From Bacillota bacterium (GTDB lineage Bacteria > Bacillota > Sulfobacillia > RBS10-35 > JAJYVN01), in contig JAKAUG010000343.1 in NCBI GenBank assembly GCA_021827805.1, positions 1-5,192 of the forward strand: DNA of 5,192 nucleotides, given 5' to 3'. The translations under genes were made by a program, and so were the position numbers. The notes under the pieces are model-generated. The model worked only from the letters and a program-made list of their open reading frames with translations. It ran no database searches and was not told the DNA's origin. Shown piece by piece: positions 1 to 4,760 of this stretch; positions within the stretch are counted from its first letter, which is position 1; each line of letters opens with the position of its first letter.

Positions 1-201
1 GGCGGCCCGCAGCCCTCGTGGGTCGTCAAGGTGGCACCAGGCACTCGTCCGGCCGATCATCCGCAGGAAGCCATCTTTGACCCGCGCGTAGACCTGCGCC
101 AGGTCGAGCAGCGCCCGACGCTTGCCGGGGTTGAGCGGCAGCGTCTCGTATTTCGCCGTGCGCTTGACTGGCGGTTGCTTGTCGCCCCCCGAGCCTGTCA
201 C
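1..201 (-). CDS. tnpB: TnpB-like protein of an IS607-type element, N-terminal 67 codons (runs off window)
   Basis: Partial. An uninterrupted frame begins at a GTG (199-201) and is still open at base 1. The start overlaps the stop of the upstream tnpA remnant in a GTGA arrangement, the translational coupling usual for tnpA-tnpB in IS607 elements. The visible part has a basic, Gly-rich lead (GSGGDKQPPVKRTAKYETL), then LPLNPGKRRALLDLAQVYARV. This resembles the start of TnpB proteins, where a short strand is followed by a helix of Leu/Ala and a Tyr-Ala-x-Val pattern. In the family, TnpB is an RNA-guided nuclease with a RuvC-like domain and a C-terminal zinc finger; those parts lie outside the window, so integrity cannot be judged. 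The assignment rests mainly on position next to tnpA. No strong ribosome binding site is seen, so translation probably depends on read-through from tnpA, which is itself broken. Confidence 0.66.
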   Translation of the reverse strand, partial: MTGSGGDKQPPVKRTAKYETLPLNPGKRRALLDLAQVYARVKDGFLRMIGRTSAWCHLDDPRGLRAA

Positions 202-926
202 GACCCGGCCACCTCGCTCGCCGCCTTCTTCAGGGCGTCCAGCACCTGCGTGTTCTTGTGGCTCCGGCTCCCATAGAGCCGAGCCGAGAAGACGGTGATG
301 ATCTCCAGCACGTCCTGGACCAGTTCTTCCGAAAACCCCAGCCCACGCTAGCAGGACATGGCAGCCACTTCGCTGGCTTGTTCCCCTACCCACCTGTGCG
401 GTCCACCGCCCTGCGCCGCGGTTTTCATGGTCATGGGTGATGGAACATAATAGCGGTTTCCTCCTGAAAAGAGGCGTCTTCGGACGCTTGGACGATGATC
501 ACCTCGGTCCCGAATTGTTCGCGGAGCGAGAAGACCAACTCCGAACCGAATCGCGGGAGCCGGTCCTTGTTCGTCAGCACCAAGCGGCCCACCTCGCCGG
601 AGCAGATCCGGCGAACAAACCGCCGCAGGCCCTTCTGGTGGTTATTCCGTCCCGAGCCAAGATCCTGCAACACCTCGTACGTCCAGCCGTTGGCGCCGGT
701 GAACGCTTCCAGCAGGGGCGGCCTGGCGGGCGAGGTCGTCCTGCTGCTCGTGGCTGAAGACGCGCGCGTAGAGCAGCGTGGCGCGAGTTGACGGGGCCCT
801 GTGCGGGGCCAGGCCGCGCAGCTTGGCTAGGTCGTAGCGGTGGAAGCCAGTCGCCGTCTCCACCTCGATCCTGCCCGTCTTCTCCCACCGGGCCCGGTCC
901 TTGGCCCTCCGGCGCGGCAGCCAAGT
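198..926 (-). pseudogene. tnpA: Decayed IS607-type transposase TnpA (small serine recombinase with MerR-like N-terminus)
   Basis: Three frame-shifted pieces line up with one IS607 TnpA. (1) About 926-720: a MerR/helix-turn-helix remnant (WEKTGRIEVETATGFHRYDL) followed by the start of the recombinase domain (LLYARVFSHEQQDDLARQ). (2) About 716-449: PLLEAFTGANGWTYEVLQDL, GSGRNNHQKGL, VLTNKDRLPRFGSELVF and EQFGTEVIIV. (3) 335-198: EELVQDVLEIITVFSARLYG then SRSHKN and the stop TGA. Pieces 1 and 2 are separated by an apparent one-base insertion in the C/G run at about 715-723. Pieces 2 and 3 are separated by extra DNA (336-470). In the family the catalytic serine lies in YARVS(S/T); here the motif reads YARVFS, so it is Phe. 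The normal KDRLLRFG motif reads KDRLPRFG. No intact N-terminus or start is visible. It is very probably non-functional. Family identity is secure from the C-terminal motif and the tnpB overlap. Confidence 0.88.
336..470. other. Insertion of about 135 bp interrupting the tnpA remnant
   Basis: On the minus strand, tnpA reads ...EDASFQEE and should continue directly into LVQDVLEIITVF. Instead about 135 bases intervene, with stop codons in the reading frame, before FSEELVQDVLEI resumes. The borders carry an imperfect direct repeat on the plus strand, CTTCCGAAAA (326-335) and CTCCTGAAAA (461-470), so the E-E codons appear on both sides. This looks like a diverged target duplication or a slippage/duplication event. 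Inside there is a small hairpin, AGCCA (363-367) with TGGCT (374-378), and a tandem TCATGG repeat (425-436). The segment is locally more AT-rich near 441-456. No ORF of note and no recognised element was found. Exact borders are uncertain by several bases. Confidence 0.6.
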
Positions 927-954
927 CAGTTCAGGGCGCTTGATGTCCTTGGCC
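897..954. repeat. 10-bp direct repeat at the recombinase fusion point
   Basis: GTCCTTGGCC occurs at 897-906 and again at 945-954, 48 bp apart, on either side of the point where the large serine recombinase fragment gives way to the tnpA remnant. Both copies encode Ala-Lys-Asp in the minus-strand frame. A short repeat at a deletion or fusion junction suggests recombination or slippage between similar sequences. Chance is not excluded at this GC content. Confidence 0.45.
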
Positions 955-1122
955 GCATAGCCTTCGTCGCTGTATGCACCAACGAGGTCCCAGTGTTGGG
1001 AGTCGGCGTGGGCGCCGCGGGCCTTCTCCTGAGCCTGGAGCGAGAAGCCGCCTTTGGCCTGCTGCTCGTGTAGATGCGCGGAGGTAGATTGCGGCGCGTT
1101 TGCGGCGGTCATCCAGCGCCAT
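927..1122 (-). pseudogene. N-terminal fragment of a large serine recombinase, frameshifted
   Basis: The fragment begins at ATG (1120-1122) with GGAG (bases 1130-1133 read on the minus strand) seven bases upstream. The first 17 codons give MALDDRRKRAAIYLRAS, the classic first strand of a serine recombinase with the nucleophile Ser in YLR-x-S retained. Near 1068-1074 the frame breaks (two bases missing or one extra). The adjacent frame continues with EQQAKGGFSLQAQEKA, then DLVGAYSDEGYAAKDIKRPEL, which matches the conserved N-terminal block of large serine integrases/resolvases of phages and integrative elements. After KRPEL the expected catalytic-domain sequence (the RLLxD and DRLSR region) is missing and IS607 TnpA-like sequence begins in the same frame. 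About 65 residues remain of a protein normally near 500, so it is a dead fragment. It probably marks a former integrative element. Confidence 0.85.
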
Positions 1123-1324
1123 GTCGCGCCTCCGCCGTTCCGCCGTGTTTGATCGCCTTCAGCCGGTCCACGATCTTGAGAAGCGCGCCGGCATGACCGA
1201 CCGCCGCCGGCAGCGGCATGGATCGCATGCGCCGCGGCGCGCGCCGGTGGCTCAGGATATCGGCGTCGCTCACAGTCCCAGTGCTCTCGATGGCGCGCTG
1301 GGCAATGGGGAGAGCGACATCCAC
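1109..1324 (-). CDS. Possible small hypothetical protein upstream of the recombinase
   Basis: A 71-codon frame runs from GTG (1322-1324) to TGA (1109-1111), overlapping the recombinase ATG by 14 bases. Its end contains PLPAAVGHAGALLKIVDRLK followed by AIKHGG, an amphipathic helix-like stretch with biased but protein-like composition. The N-terminal part is MDVALPIAQRAIESTGTVSD if GTG is used. The overlap suggests coupling to the recombinase gene, as for small accessory ORFs that precede large serine recombinases. I do not recognise the family. No convincing ribosome binding site was found, the frame remains open much further upstream (to about 1564), and the start is uncertain. It may be a chance GC-rich frame or the tail of a broken gene. 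Confidence 0.32.
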   Translation of the reverse strand: MDVALPIAQRAIESTGTVSDADILSHRRAPRRMRSMPLPAAVGHAGALLKIVDRLKAIKHGGTAEARHGAG

Positions 1325-1441
1325 GGAGCCCCGGGTTACCGGCCGCTTCCTGTTCGTCCCCCACTCCCCCGGTGCCACGGTGCTGGTGGGTGGGTACCAG
1401 AGAGCTCTGCGGGATCGCCCCCGTCTTTCACGCTGTGCGGA

Positions 1442-1488
1442 GCCGCCCCCGCTCCTGCCGTGTGCAGCAGGGTCAGGCCTGGGGCGGC
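1442..1488 (-). terminator. Nested stem-loop at the 3' end of the bactofilin-like gene
   Basis: On the minus-strand transcript an inner stem CCTGCTG/CGGCAGG (bases 1471-1465 and 1460-1454, one U-G pair) with a four-base loop CACA sits immediately after the stop codon. An outer 8-bp pair, GCCGCCCC (plus strand 1442-1449) with GGGGCGGC (1481-1488), encloses it and includes the last codons of the gene. No U-run follows, so it may be a non-canonical terminator or a 3'-end stabilising structure. Confidence 0.4.
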
Positions 1489-2489
1489 CCCCCCACGGGA
1501 CCCCCGCCGCTCTGGCCCCCGAACCACCGCTGGCCCGTGCCGAAACGCGTGAGGAGGACCGCACCCACGCCGAAGGAGGCCACGGCCAGGCGCACGAGGA
1601 AGCCGAGCACGGGGATCCACCCGGCCAACTCGAGGAGAAGGGAACCGAGCAGAATGCCCGTCAGCACGTTGGCGGGGCGGCTGAAGAGCCCCTGCAGGGT
1701 CCGCGTGCCGAGCAGGGCCAGCACGGCCACGTAGCCGAAGAACCAGGCTCCCACCAGGGCCAGGGCGGCGGCGATGGCCAGCGGGATGCCGATGATCGTG
1801 ATGCTGACCACCAGGAGCACAGGCATGGCCAGCACGAGGGCTCCGATGCCGACCAGGACGCTGCGCCCAGGATCGCGGGCGATCTGGTCCACCACCGTGC
1901 CCAGGGACCTCGGCCACACCGCCGCGACGGGCAGAGCCAGCGCCAGCAGGCCGAGCCAGCCCAGCACGCGAGCCAGGGTCGGGACCCAGGCCGGCCACCC
2001 CAGGGCCCGCAGCAGGTGCGCGGGCAGCCCGGCGCGCGTGACCGTGACGACACGCGTCGCACGACCCAGGCTCAGGCCCGTGGACGTCGCCTGCACCACG
2101 CAGGGCGTCGGGCTGCTGGCAGGGCAGATGAGGTTCGGCGTCTGCTGCCCGTCAGCGTTGACGGGACCGTCCACCCGACCTCCGGGCGCCACGCTCAGCT
2201 GCCCAACGCGGAAGGTCACCCCACCGGTGATCACGCCCTGGGATCCCACGAGAACCTGCCCCGCCGCGAGCGAGACGGATCCGTCCAGGGTGCCCTCCAC
2301 CTCGACGCTGCCGGCAAGGACGCTGACATCCCCATGCAGCGTGGTACCCTGGGCGACCTGCACCTGGCCGACCAGCTCCGCGATCGCTCCCGGGGGTGCA
2401 CCGGCCGCCAGGGCCGGGATCGGACGCATCAGAGCGACGCCACAGATGAGTCCCGCGATCATCCATCCCGGCCAGCAGCGCGTACCCAC
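1473..2489 (-). CDS. Bactofilin-like polymer-forming membrane protein
   Basis: The product is 338 aa from the GTG at 2487-2489, chosen because AGGGGG (bases 2500-2505, minus strand) lies ten bases upstream and a signal peptide follows at once: a hydrophobic core MIAGLICGVALM, then PALA-AG cleavage near residue 28. Residues about 38-115 form short repeating strands rich in Gly and Val (GTTLHGDVSVLAGSVEVEGT, then LDGSVSLAAGQVLVGSQGVI), the pattern of bactofilin-type right-handed beta-helices. A linker has Cys122 and Cys130, possibly a disulfide. From residue 175 on there are four or five membrane spans, then a Gly/Pro-rich tail. This architecture (secreted polymer-forming domain plus C-terminal membrane domain) is common next to ECF sigma factors. 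The likely location is the cell envelope with the beta-helix outside; the exact role is unknown. The frame extends upstream to a GTG at 2573, but that start lacks a ribosome binding site and falls inside an inverted repeat. The gene diverges from the sigma factor. Confidence 0.82.
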   Translation of the reverse strand: MGTRCWPGWMIAGLICGVALMRPIPALAAGAPPGAIAELVGQVQVAQGTTLHGDVSVLAGSVEVEGTLDGSVSLAAGQVLVGSQGVITGGVTFRVGQLSVAPGGRVDGPVNADGQQTPNLICPASSPTPCVVQATSTGLSLGRATRVVTVTRAGLPAHLLRALGWPAWVPTLARVLGWLGLLALALPVAAVWPRSLGTVVDQIARDPGRSVLVGIGALVLAMPVLLVVSITIIGIPLAIAAALALVGAWFFGYVAVLALLGTRTLQGLFSRPANVLTGILLGSLLLELAGWIPVLGFLVRLAVASFGVGAVLLTRFGTGQRWFGGQSGGGPVGGPPQA

Positions 2490-2602
2490 CGCCGCATCGC
2501 CCCCTGTCTTCGGTCCATAGAGGGATACGCACGCCAGGCCGTCCGGTCTGAGCCCCTCCCAGGGACCGTCCACCTCAGACCAGAAGCCAGCGGAGACGTA
2601 TC
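2490..2602. promoter_or_regulatory. Divergent promoter region between the bactofilin-like gene and the sigma factor
   Basis: These 113 bases must hold the promoters for both directions. They contain a perfect inverted repeat: GGTCTGAG (2545-2552) and CTCAGACC (2574-2581) with a 21-nt spacer. Within the spacer is the palindrome TCCC-A-GGGA (2557-2565). A further pair, CGGTCC (2511-2516) and GGACCG (2563-2568), is also present. Spaced half-sites of this kind suit a dimeric regulator or a shared operator, or could form a stem in either transcript. The sigma gene has GGAG at 2592-2595, seven bases before its ATG. I could not pick a convincing housekeeping -35/-10 pair. Promoters read by the ECF factor itself are plausible but not demonstrated. 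Confidence 0.55.
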
Positions 2603-3247
2603 ATGAGAGGAGAGACGACAGGGGGGCACCCGGTGCAGGAGCGGGAGCGGGATGCCCGGGCCATCGCACGTTGCCTCGGGGGAGACCAGGAGGCCTTCGC
2701 CGAACTGGTCACCGCCTACCAGGCACGCGTCTGGGGCCTTGCCCTGCGCTGGACCGAGAACCGCGCCGACGCGGCAGACATCACGCAGGAGTGTTTCCTG
2801 CGCGCCTACCTGGCCCTGGCCCGGTTCCGTCCCGGTGCGGACGTTGGGCCCTGGATCCTCACGATCGCCGCCAATCTCTGCCGAGACTGGGCGCGCAGGG
2901 CCAGGGCGCGTCCGGCGGACCCCGCCGGAGACCTCTGGGCGTTGCCCGTCCCCGACCCGGAGGACCCGCAGTTGGCTGCCGAGCGGGAGACAGAGCGGCA
3001 GCGCGTGCGGCAGGCTGTTCGGGAACTCCCCGCGGATCAGAGGCTCCTGGTCGTGCTGGCCTACGACCAAGAGTTGCCCCTTGGAGCCATCGCGCAGGCA
3101 TTGGGGCTCCCGCTCACGGTCGTCAAGAATCGTCTCTACCGGATCCGGCGGAGAATCGCCACAATGTTGGAGGGAGGTGGGGGCCCTGCAGAGCGGCGAG
3201 TTGTGCCGTCAGACCCTCGCCCTGCTGCCCCGCCTGGCGTCCGCTGA
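2603..3247 (+). CDS. ECF-type RNA polymerase sigma factor (sigma-70 family)
   Basis: The product is 214 aa. The start is ATG with GGAG seven bases upstream. Sigma region 2 spans about residues 28-101: GDQEAFAELVTAYQARVWGL, then DAADITQECFLRAYLALARF and the region-2.4-like PWILTIAANLCRDWARR. A low-complexity acidic/Pro linker covers about 102-130. Sigma region 4 is at about 134-189, with LPADQRLLVVLAYDQELPLG and a recognition helix near LPLTVVKNRLYRIRRRI. There is no region 1 or 3, so it is a group 4 (extracytoplasmic function) sigma factor that directs RNA polymerase to a small regulon. The gene overlaps the downstream anti-sigma gene by about 71 bases, indicating coupled synthesis of the pair. 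It diverges from the bactofilin-like gene, a likely target. The Gly/Pro/Arg-rich tail after residue 190 lies wholly in the overlap. Confidence 0.93.
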   Translation: MRGETTGGHPVQERERDARAIARCLGGDQEAFAELVTAYQARVWGLALRWTENRADAADITQECFLRAYLALARFRPGADVGPWILTIAANLCRDWARRARARPADPAGDLWALPVPDPEDPQLAAERETERQRVRQAVRELPADQRLLVVLAYDQELPLGAIAQALGLPLTVVKNRLYRIRRRIATMLEGGGGPAERRVVPSDPRPAAPPGVR

Positions 3248-3686
3248 CCCGTCCCCCCCCGAGCGCGCGCGGGCGCTCGAACATCTCAGGGGTTGCGCCC
3301 TCTGCCGGCGGGCGTGGCGGCGATACGATCCGGTGCTGGCCGTGGAGGCCTTCGCCCTGGCCGCCCCCCCGCCGGAGGGACTGGCGCTGGCGGTCCTGTC
3401 CCGTGCGGAGGCAGGTGAGACTCCGTCGCGTCCCTGGCCCCTGAGGTCGGCCCTGATCATCGCCCTCGTCGTGTGGTTGGCCGTGGCATGGTGGCGCGGA
3501 TACTTCCTGCACTTGGCGTGGTCCCTTGTGACCGCTTGGATCCAGGCGCTCGCCGTCGCGGCCATGGCCGCGGGGCACATGGAAAGGATGCTGGCCGAGG
3601 CCGCCCCCGTGCTCCTGCCGGCCGCGGGCCTGCTCCTGCTGGGCGAGTGGACCATGCTGCGGCGCCTGAACCGCGGCGGGGTCTAG
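3177..3686 (+). CDS. Membrane-bound ZAS-type anti-sigma factor
   Basis: The product is 169 aa from GTG 3177, one frame off the sigma gene. The cytoplasmic N-terminus has the zinc anti-sigma signature His36-x3-Cys40-x2-Cys43 (EHLRGCALCRRAW), preceded by Cys10 in GELCRQTLALLPRL and the helix ERARALEHL. These are the residues that bind zinc in ZAS domains and cradle the sigma factor. Three hydrophobic segments follow, about 90-106 (SALIIALVVWLAVAWW), 112-133 and 141-158, so the protein is anchored in the membrane. The inferred role is to hold the partner sigma factor inactive until an envelope or redox signal arrives. Start choice is uncertain: the GGAGG before GTG 3177 is only three bases away, and TTG at 3201 is an alternative that would shorten the overlap to 47 bases. 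Both keep the whole ZAS domain. Confidence 0.85.
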   Translation: MGALQSGELCRQTLALLPRLASADPSPPERARALEHLRGCALCRRAWRRYDPVLAVEAFALAAPPPEGLALAVLSRAEAGETPSRPWPLRSALIIALVVWLAVAWWRGYFLHLAWSLVTAWIQALAVAAMAAGHMERMLAEAAPVLLPAAGLLLLGEWTMLRRLNRGGV

Positions 3687-3703
3687 CGATCCGGATCCCG
3701 CCG
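3674..3703. terminator. Hairpin between convergent genes, probable bidirectional terminator
   Basis: CGGCGGGGTC (3674-3683) pairs with GATCCCGCCG (3694-3703) over ten base pairs with one G-T, closing a ten-base loop that contains the stop codon TAG of the anti-sigma gene. It sits where the anti-sigma gene and the small zinc-protein gene converge. Neither side shows a T-run, so it is a GC-rich stem without the classical tail. Confidence 0.5.
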
Positions 3704-3711
3704 GTGACGCG

Positions 3712-3966
3712 CTAACTGCGCTGACCGAGGCTGGCGAGCATCTGCTGGGCCTGGCGCAGGCGCCTCACGTGCCGATACTCCGCCGACGTGCGGTCCCCCT
3801 TGTCCTCGTGGCAGTCCTGACACACCACGTGGGGTTTGGCGCCCTCCTCGTGGACCAAGCGCATGTGCTGGGCCGGCAGGGCCCGCCCGCAGTATGCGCA
3901 ACAGGACCCACGCTCGTACACGCTCCAGAGCCGCTCCACGCGGTCGTCCGAGGGCTTGAAGGTCAT
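3712..3966 (-). CDS. Small protein with two CxxC pairs, compact HNH/zinc-ribbon-like
   Basis: The product is 84 aa. The start ATG (3964-3966) is fixed by a textbook AGGAGG (bases 3973-3978) six bases upstream; the longer open frame above it has no support. Key residues are CAYCGRAL at about 29-36 and CQDCHEDKGDRT at about 54-65, with His in MRLVHEEG and PHVVC between them. The spacing CxxC...H...CxxC[H]xxKGDRT recalls HNH endonucleases, where the usual text is CxxC...DHxxP...N...CxxCNxxKGDRTP. Here the central loop is very short, the Asp-His pair is reduced to Val-His, and the Asn is absent. A structural zinc site is well supported, while nuclease activity is doubtful. A basic C-terminal helix (HVRRLRQAQQMLASLGQRS) could bind nucleic acid. 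It is convergent with the anti-sigma gene and divergent from the signal peptidase gene. The function is unknown. Confidence 0.75.
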   Translation of the reverse strand: MTFKPSDDRVERLWSVYERGSCCAYCGRALPAQHMRLVHEEGAKPHVVCQDCHEDKGDRTSAEYRHVRRLRQAQQMLASLGQRS

Positions 3967-4104
3967 GCTCGTCCTCCTGTTCCAACAGCGCGGACCACAA
4001 AACCGTGACCAGATTCGCGTTTGTGGACAACGTTCCTGCCGTTGGCGTCGGATGCCGCCGACCGGAGTGGGCCAGCGTACGCGCCGGACCACCGTCATGC
4101 GCTC

Positions 4105-4145
4105 CAGGCCCGCCGCGCAGAGACGCCTCTGCTCCCGCGGGCCTG
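4105..4145. promoter_or_regulatory. Strong two-part stem-loop upstream of the signal peptidase gene
   Basis: Outer arms CAGGCCCGC (4105-4113) and GCGGGCCTG (4137-4145) pair perfectly over nine bases. After an internal loop (CGC against TCCC), inner arms GCAGAG (4117-4122) and CTCTGC (4127-4132) pair over six bases around the loop ACGC. It lies in the 226-bp gap between two divergent genes, so it does not terminate either. It could be an operator-like cruciform, a 5'-leader structure if transcription starts upstream of it, or a leftover insulator. The rest of the gap (3967-4104) shows nothing else I can name. Confidence 0.6.
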
Positions 4146-4150
4146 AGGTC

Positions 4151-4159
4151 TGCTATCCT
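4151..4159 (+). promoter_or_regulatory. Candidate extended -10 promoter for the signal peptidase gene
   Basis: TGCTATCCT matches the extended -10 form TGnTATAAT at six of eight specified bases, including the TG and the leading TAT. It lies 33 bases before the TTG start, which would give a short leader. No TTGACA-like -35 is present at the expected distance; that spot (about 4131-4136) falls in the inner arm of the stem-loop. This is weak evidence. Confidence 0.3.
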
Positions 4160-4192
4160 GACGAGGATTGGCCAGCGGGAGGGGGAGCATCC

Positions 4193-4744
4193 TTGGCAGC
4201 GGATCCCCGCGGGCCTTGGGGCGAAGTCTGGGAGACGGTGCGGGCCCTGGTGATCGCGGTGGCGGTGGCCCTGCTCGTACGACAGTTCGTTGTGGAAACC
4301 TTCCAGGTGCACGGCACCTCCATGCAACCCAACCTGGAGAACGGTGATCGGCTCCTGGTGAACAAGCTCCAGATCCGCTTCGGCTCCCCGCATATCGGTC
4401 AGATCATCGTCTTTCGTCCTCCGGTGGGGATCTGCCCGCAGGTACCGGCCAATCCCGAGGACTTTGTCAAGCGGGTCGTCGCCACCGCCGGGCAGACCGT
4501 CTCCATGCGTGATGGAGAGGTGTATGTCGACGGCCAACTGCAGGCGGAACCGTACCTCCCCCCTGCCTGGCGCGACACGTACAATCTCAGCCCCGTCACC
4601 GTCCCCGCCGGTGATGTCTGGGTTCTGGGGGATCACCGGATCGTCAGCCTGGACAGCCGCTGCTATGGCCCTGTGCCCATCCGTTCCATCGCCGGCGTGG
4701 CCATGGTCATCTGGTGGCCGACATGGCACTGGCTTGGCGCCTGA
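4193..4744 (+). CDS. lepB: Signal peptidase I
   Basis: The product is 183 aa from TTG 4193, chosen because GGGGGAG (4181-4187) lies five bases upstream and the protein then starts just before its membrane anchor. One transmembrane helix (about residues 16-35, VRALVIAVAVALLVRQFVVE) is followed by the catalytic box GTSMQPNL with the nucleophile Ser43 and by DFVKRVVATAG with the general base Lys93. The C-terminal box reads GDHRIVSLDSRCYGPV (residues 146-161); the family usually has GDNR-x2-S-x-DSR-x-x-G, so the Asn is His here. The short single-anchor form is typical of Gram-positive SipS-type enzymes. The enzyme cleaves signal peptides from exported proteins on the outer face of the cytoplasmic membrane, and the bactofilin-like protein nearby could be a substrate (inference). 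All catalytic residues are present and the gene looks functional. Confidence 0.95.
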   Translation: MAADPRGPWGEVWETVRALVIAVAVALLVRQFVVETFQVHGTSMQPNLENGDRLLVNKLQIRFGSPHIGQIIVFRPPVGICPQVPANPEDFVKRVVATAGQTVSMRDGEVYVDGQLQAEPYLPPAWRDTYNLSPVTVPAGDVWVLGDHRIVSLDSRCYGPVPIRSIAGVAMVIWWPTWHWLGA

Positions 4745-4760
4745 GGCTCGACCCCACGGC

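Noticed and set aside
642..1364. A 240-codon minus-strand open frame taken as one intact gene
   Set aside because: It is a composite of out-of-frame upstream sequence, a recombinase fragment and part of tnpA. Its C-terminal end after DDLARQ is frameshifted nonsense.
1325..1441. Gap between the small ORF and the bactofilin-like gene
   Set aside because: Open frames on both strands were considered, but none has a ribosome binding site or recognisable motif.
1218..2606. A 462-codon plus-strand open frame, the longest in the window
   Set aside because: It is antisense to the bactofilin-like gene. Its translation is low-complexity Gln/His/Arg/Gly-rich text with no domain, as expected for a shadow frame in GC-rich DNA.
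2652..3176. Upstream extension of the anti-sigma frame
   Set aside because: The sigma factor occupies this DNA in another frame with clear domains, so the extension is a shadow. The anti-sigma protein starts at about 3177.
3967..4098. N-terminal extension of the small zinc protein to a start at 4098
   Set aside because: The AGGAGG six bases before the ATG at 3966 is decisive, and the extension is basic, shadow-like sequence.
3836..4192. Upstream extension of the signal peptidase frame to an ATG
   Set aside because: The added 119 residues are Arg/Gln/Ser-rich without homology-like features, cross the strong hairpin and lack a ribosome binding site. TTG 4193 has a good one.
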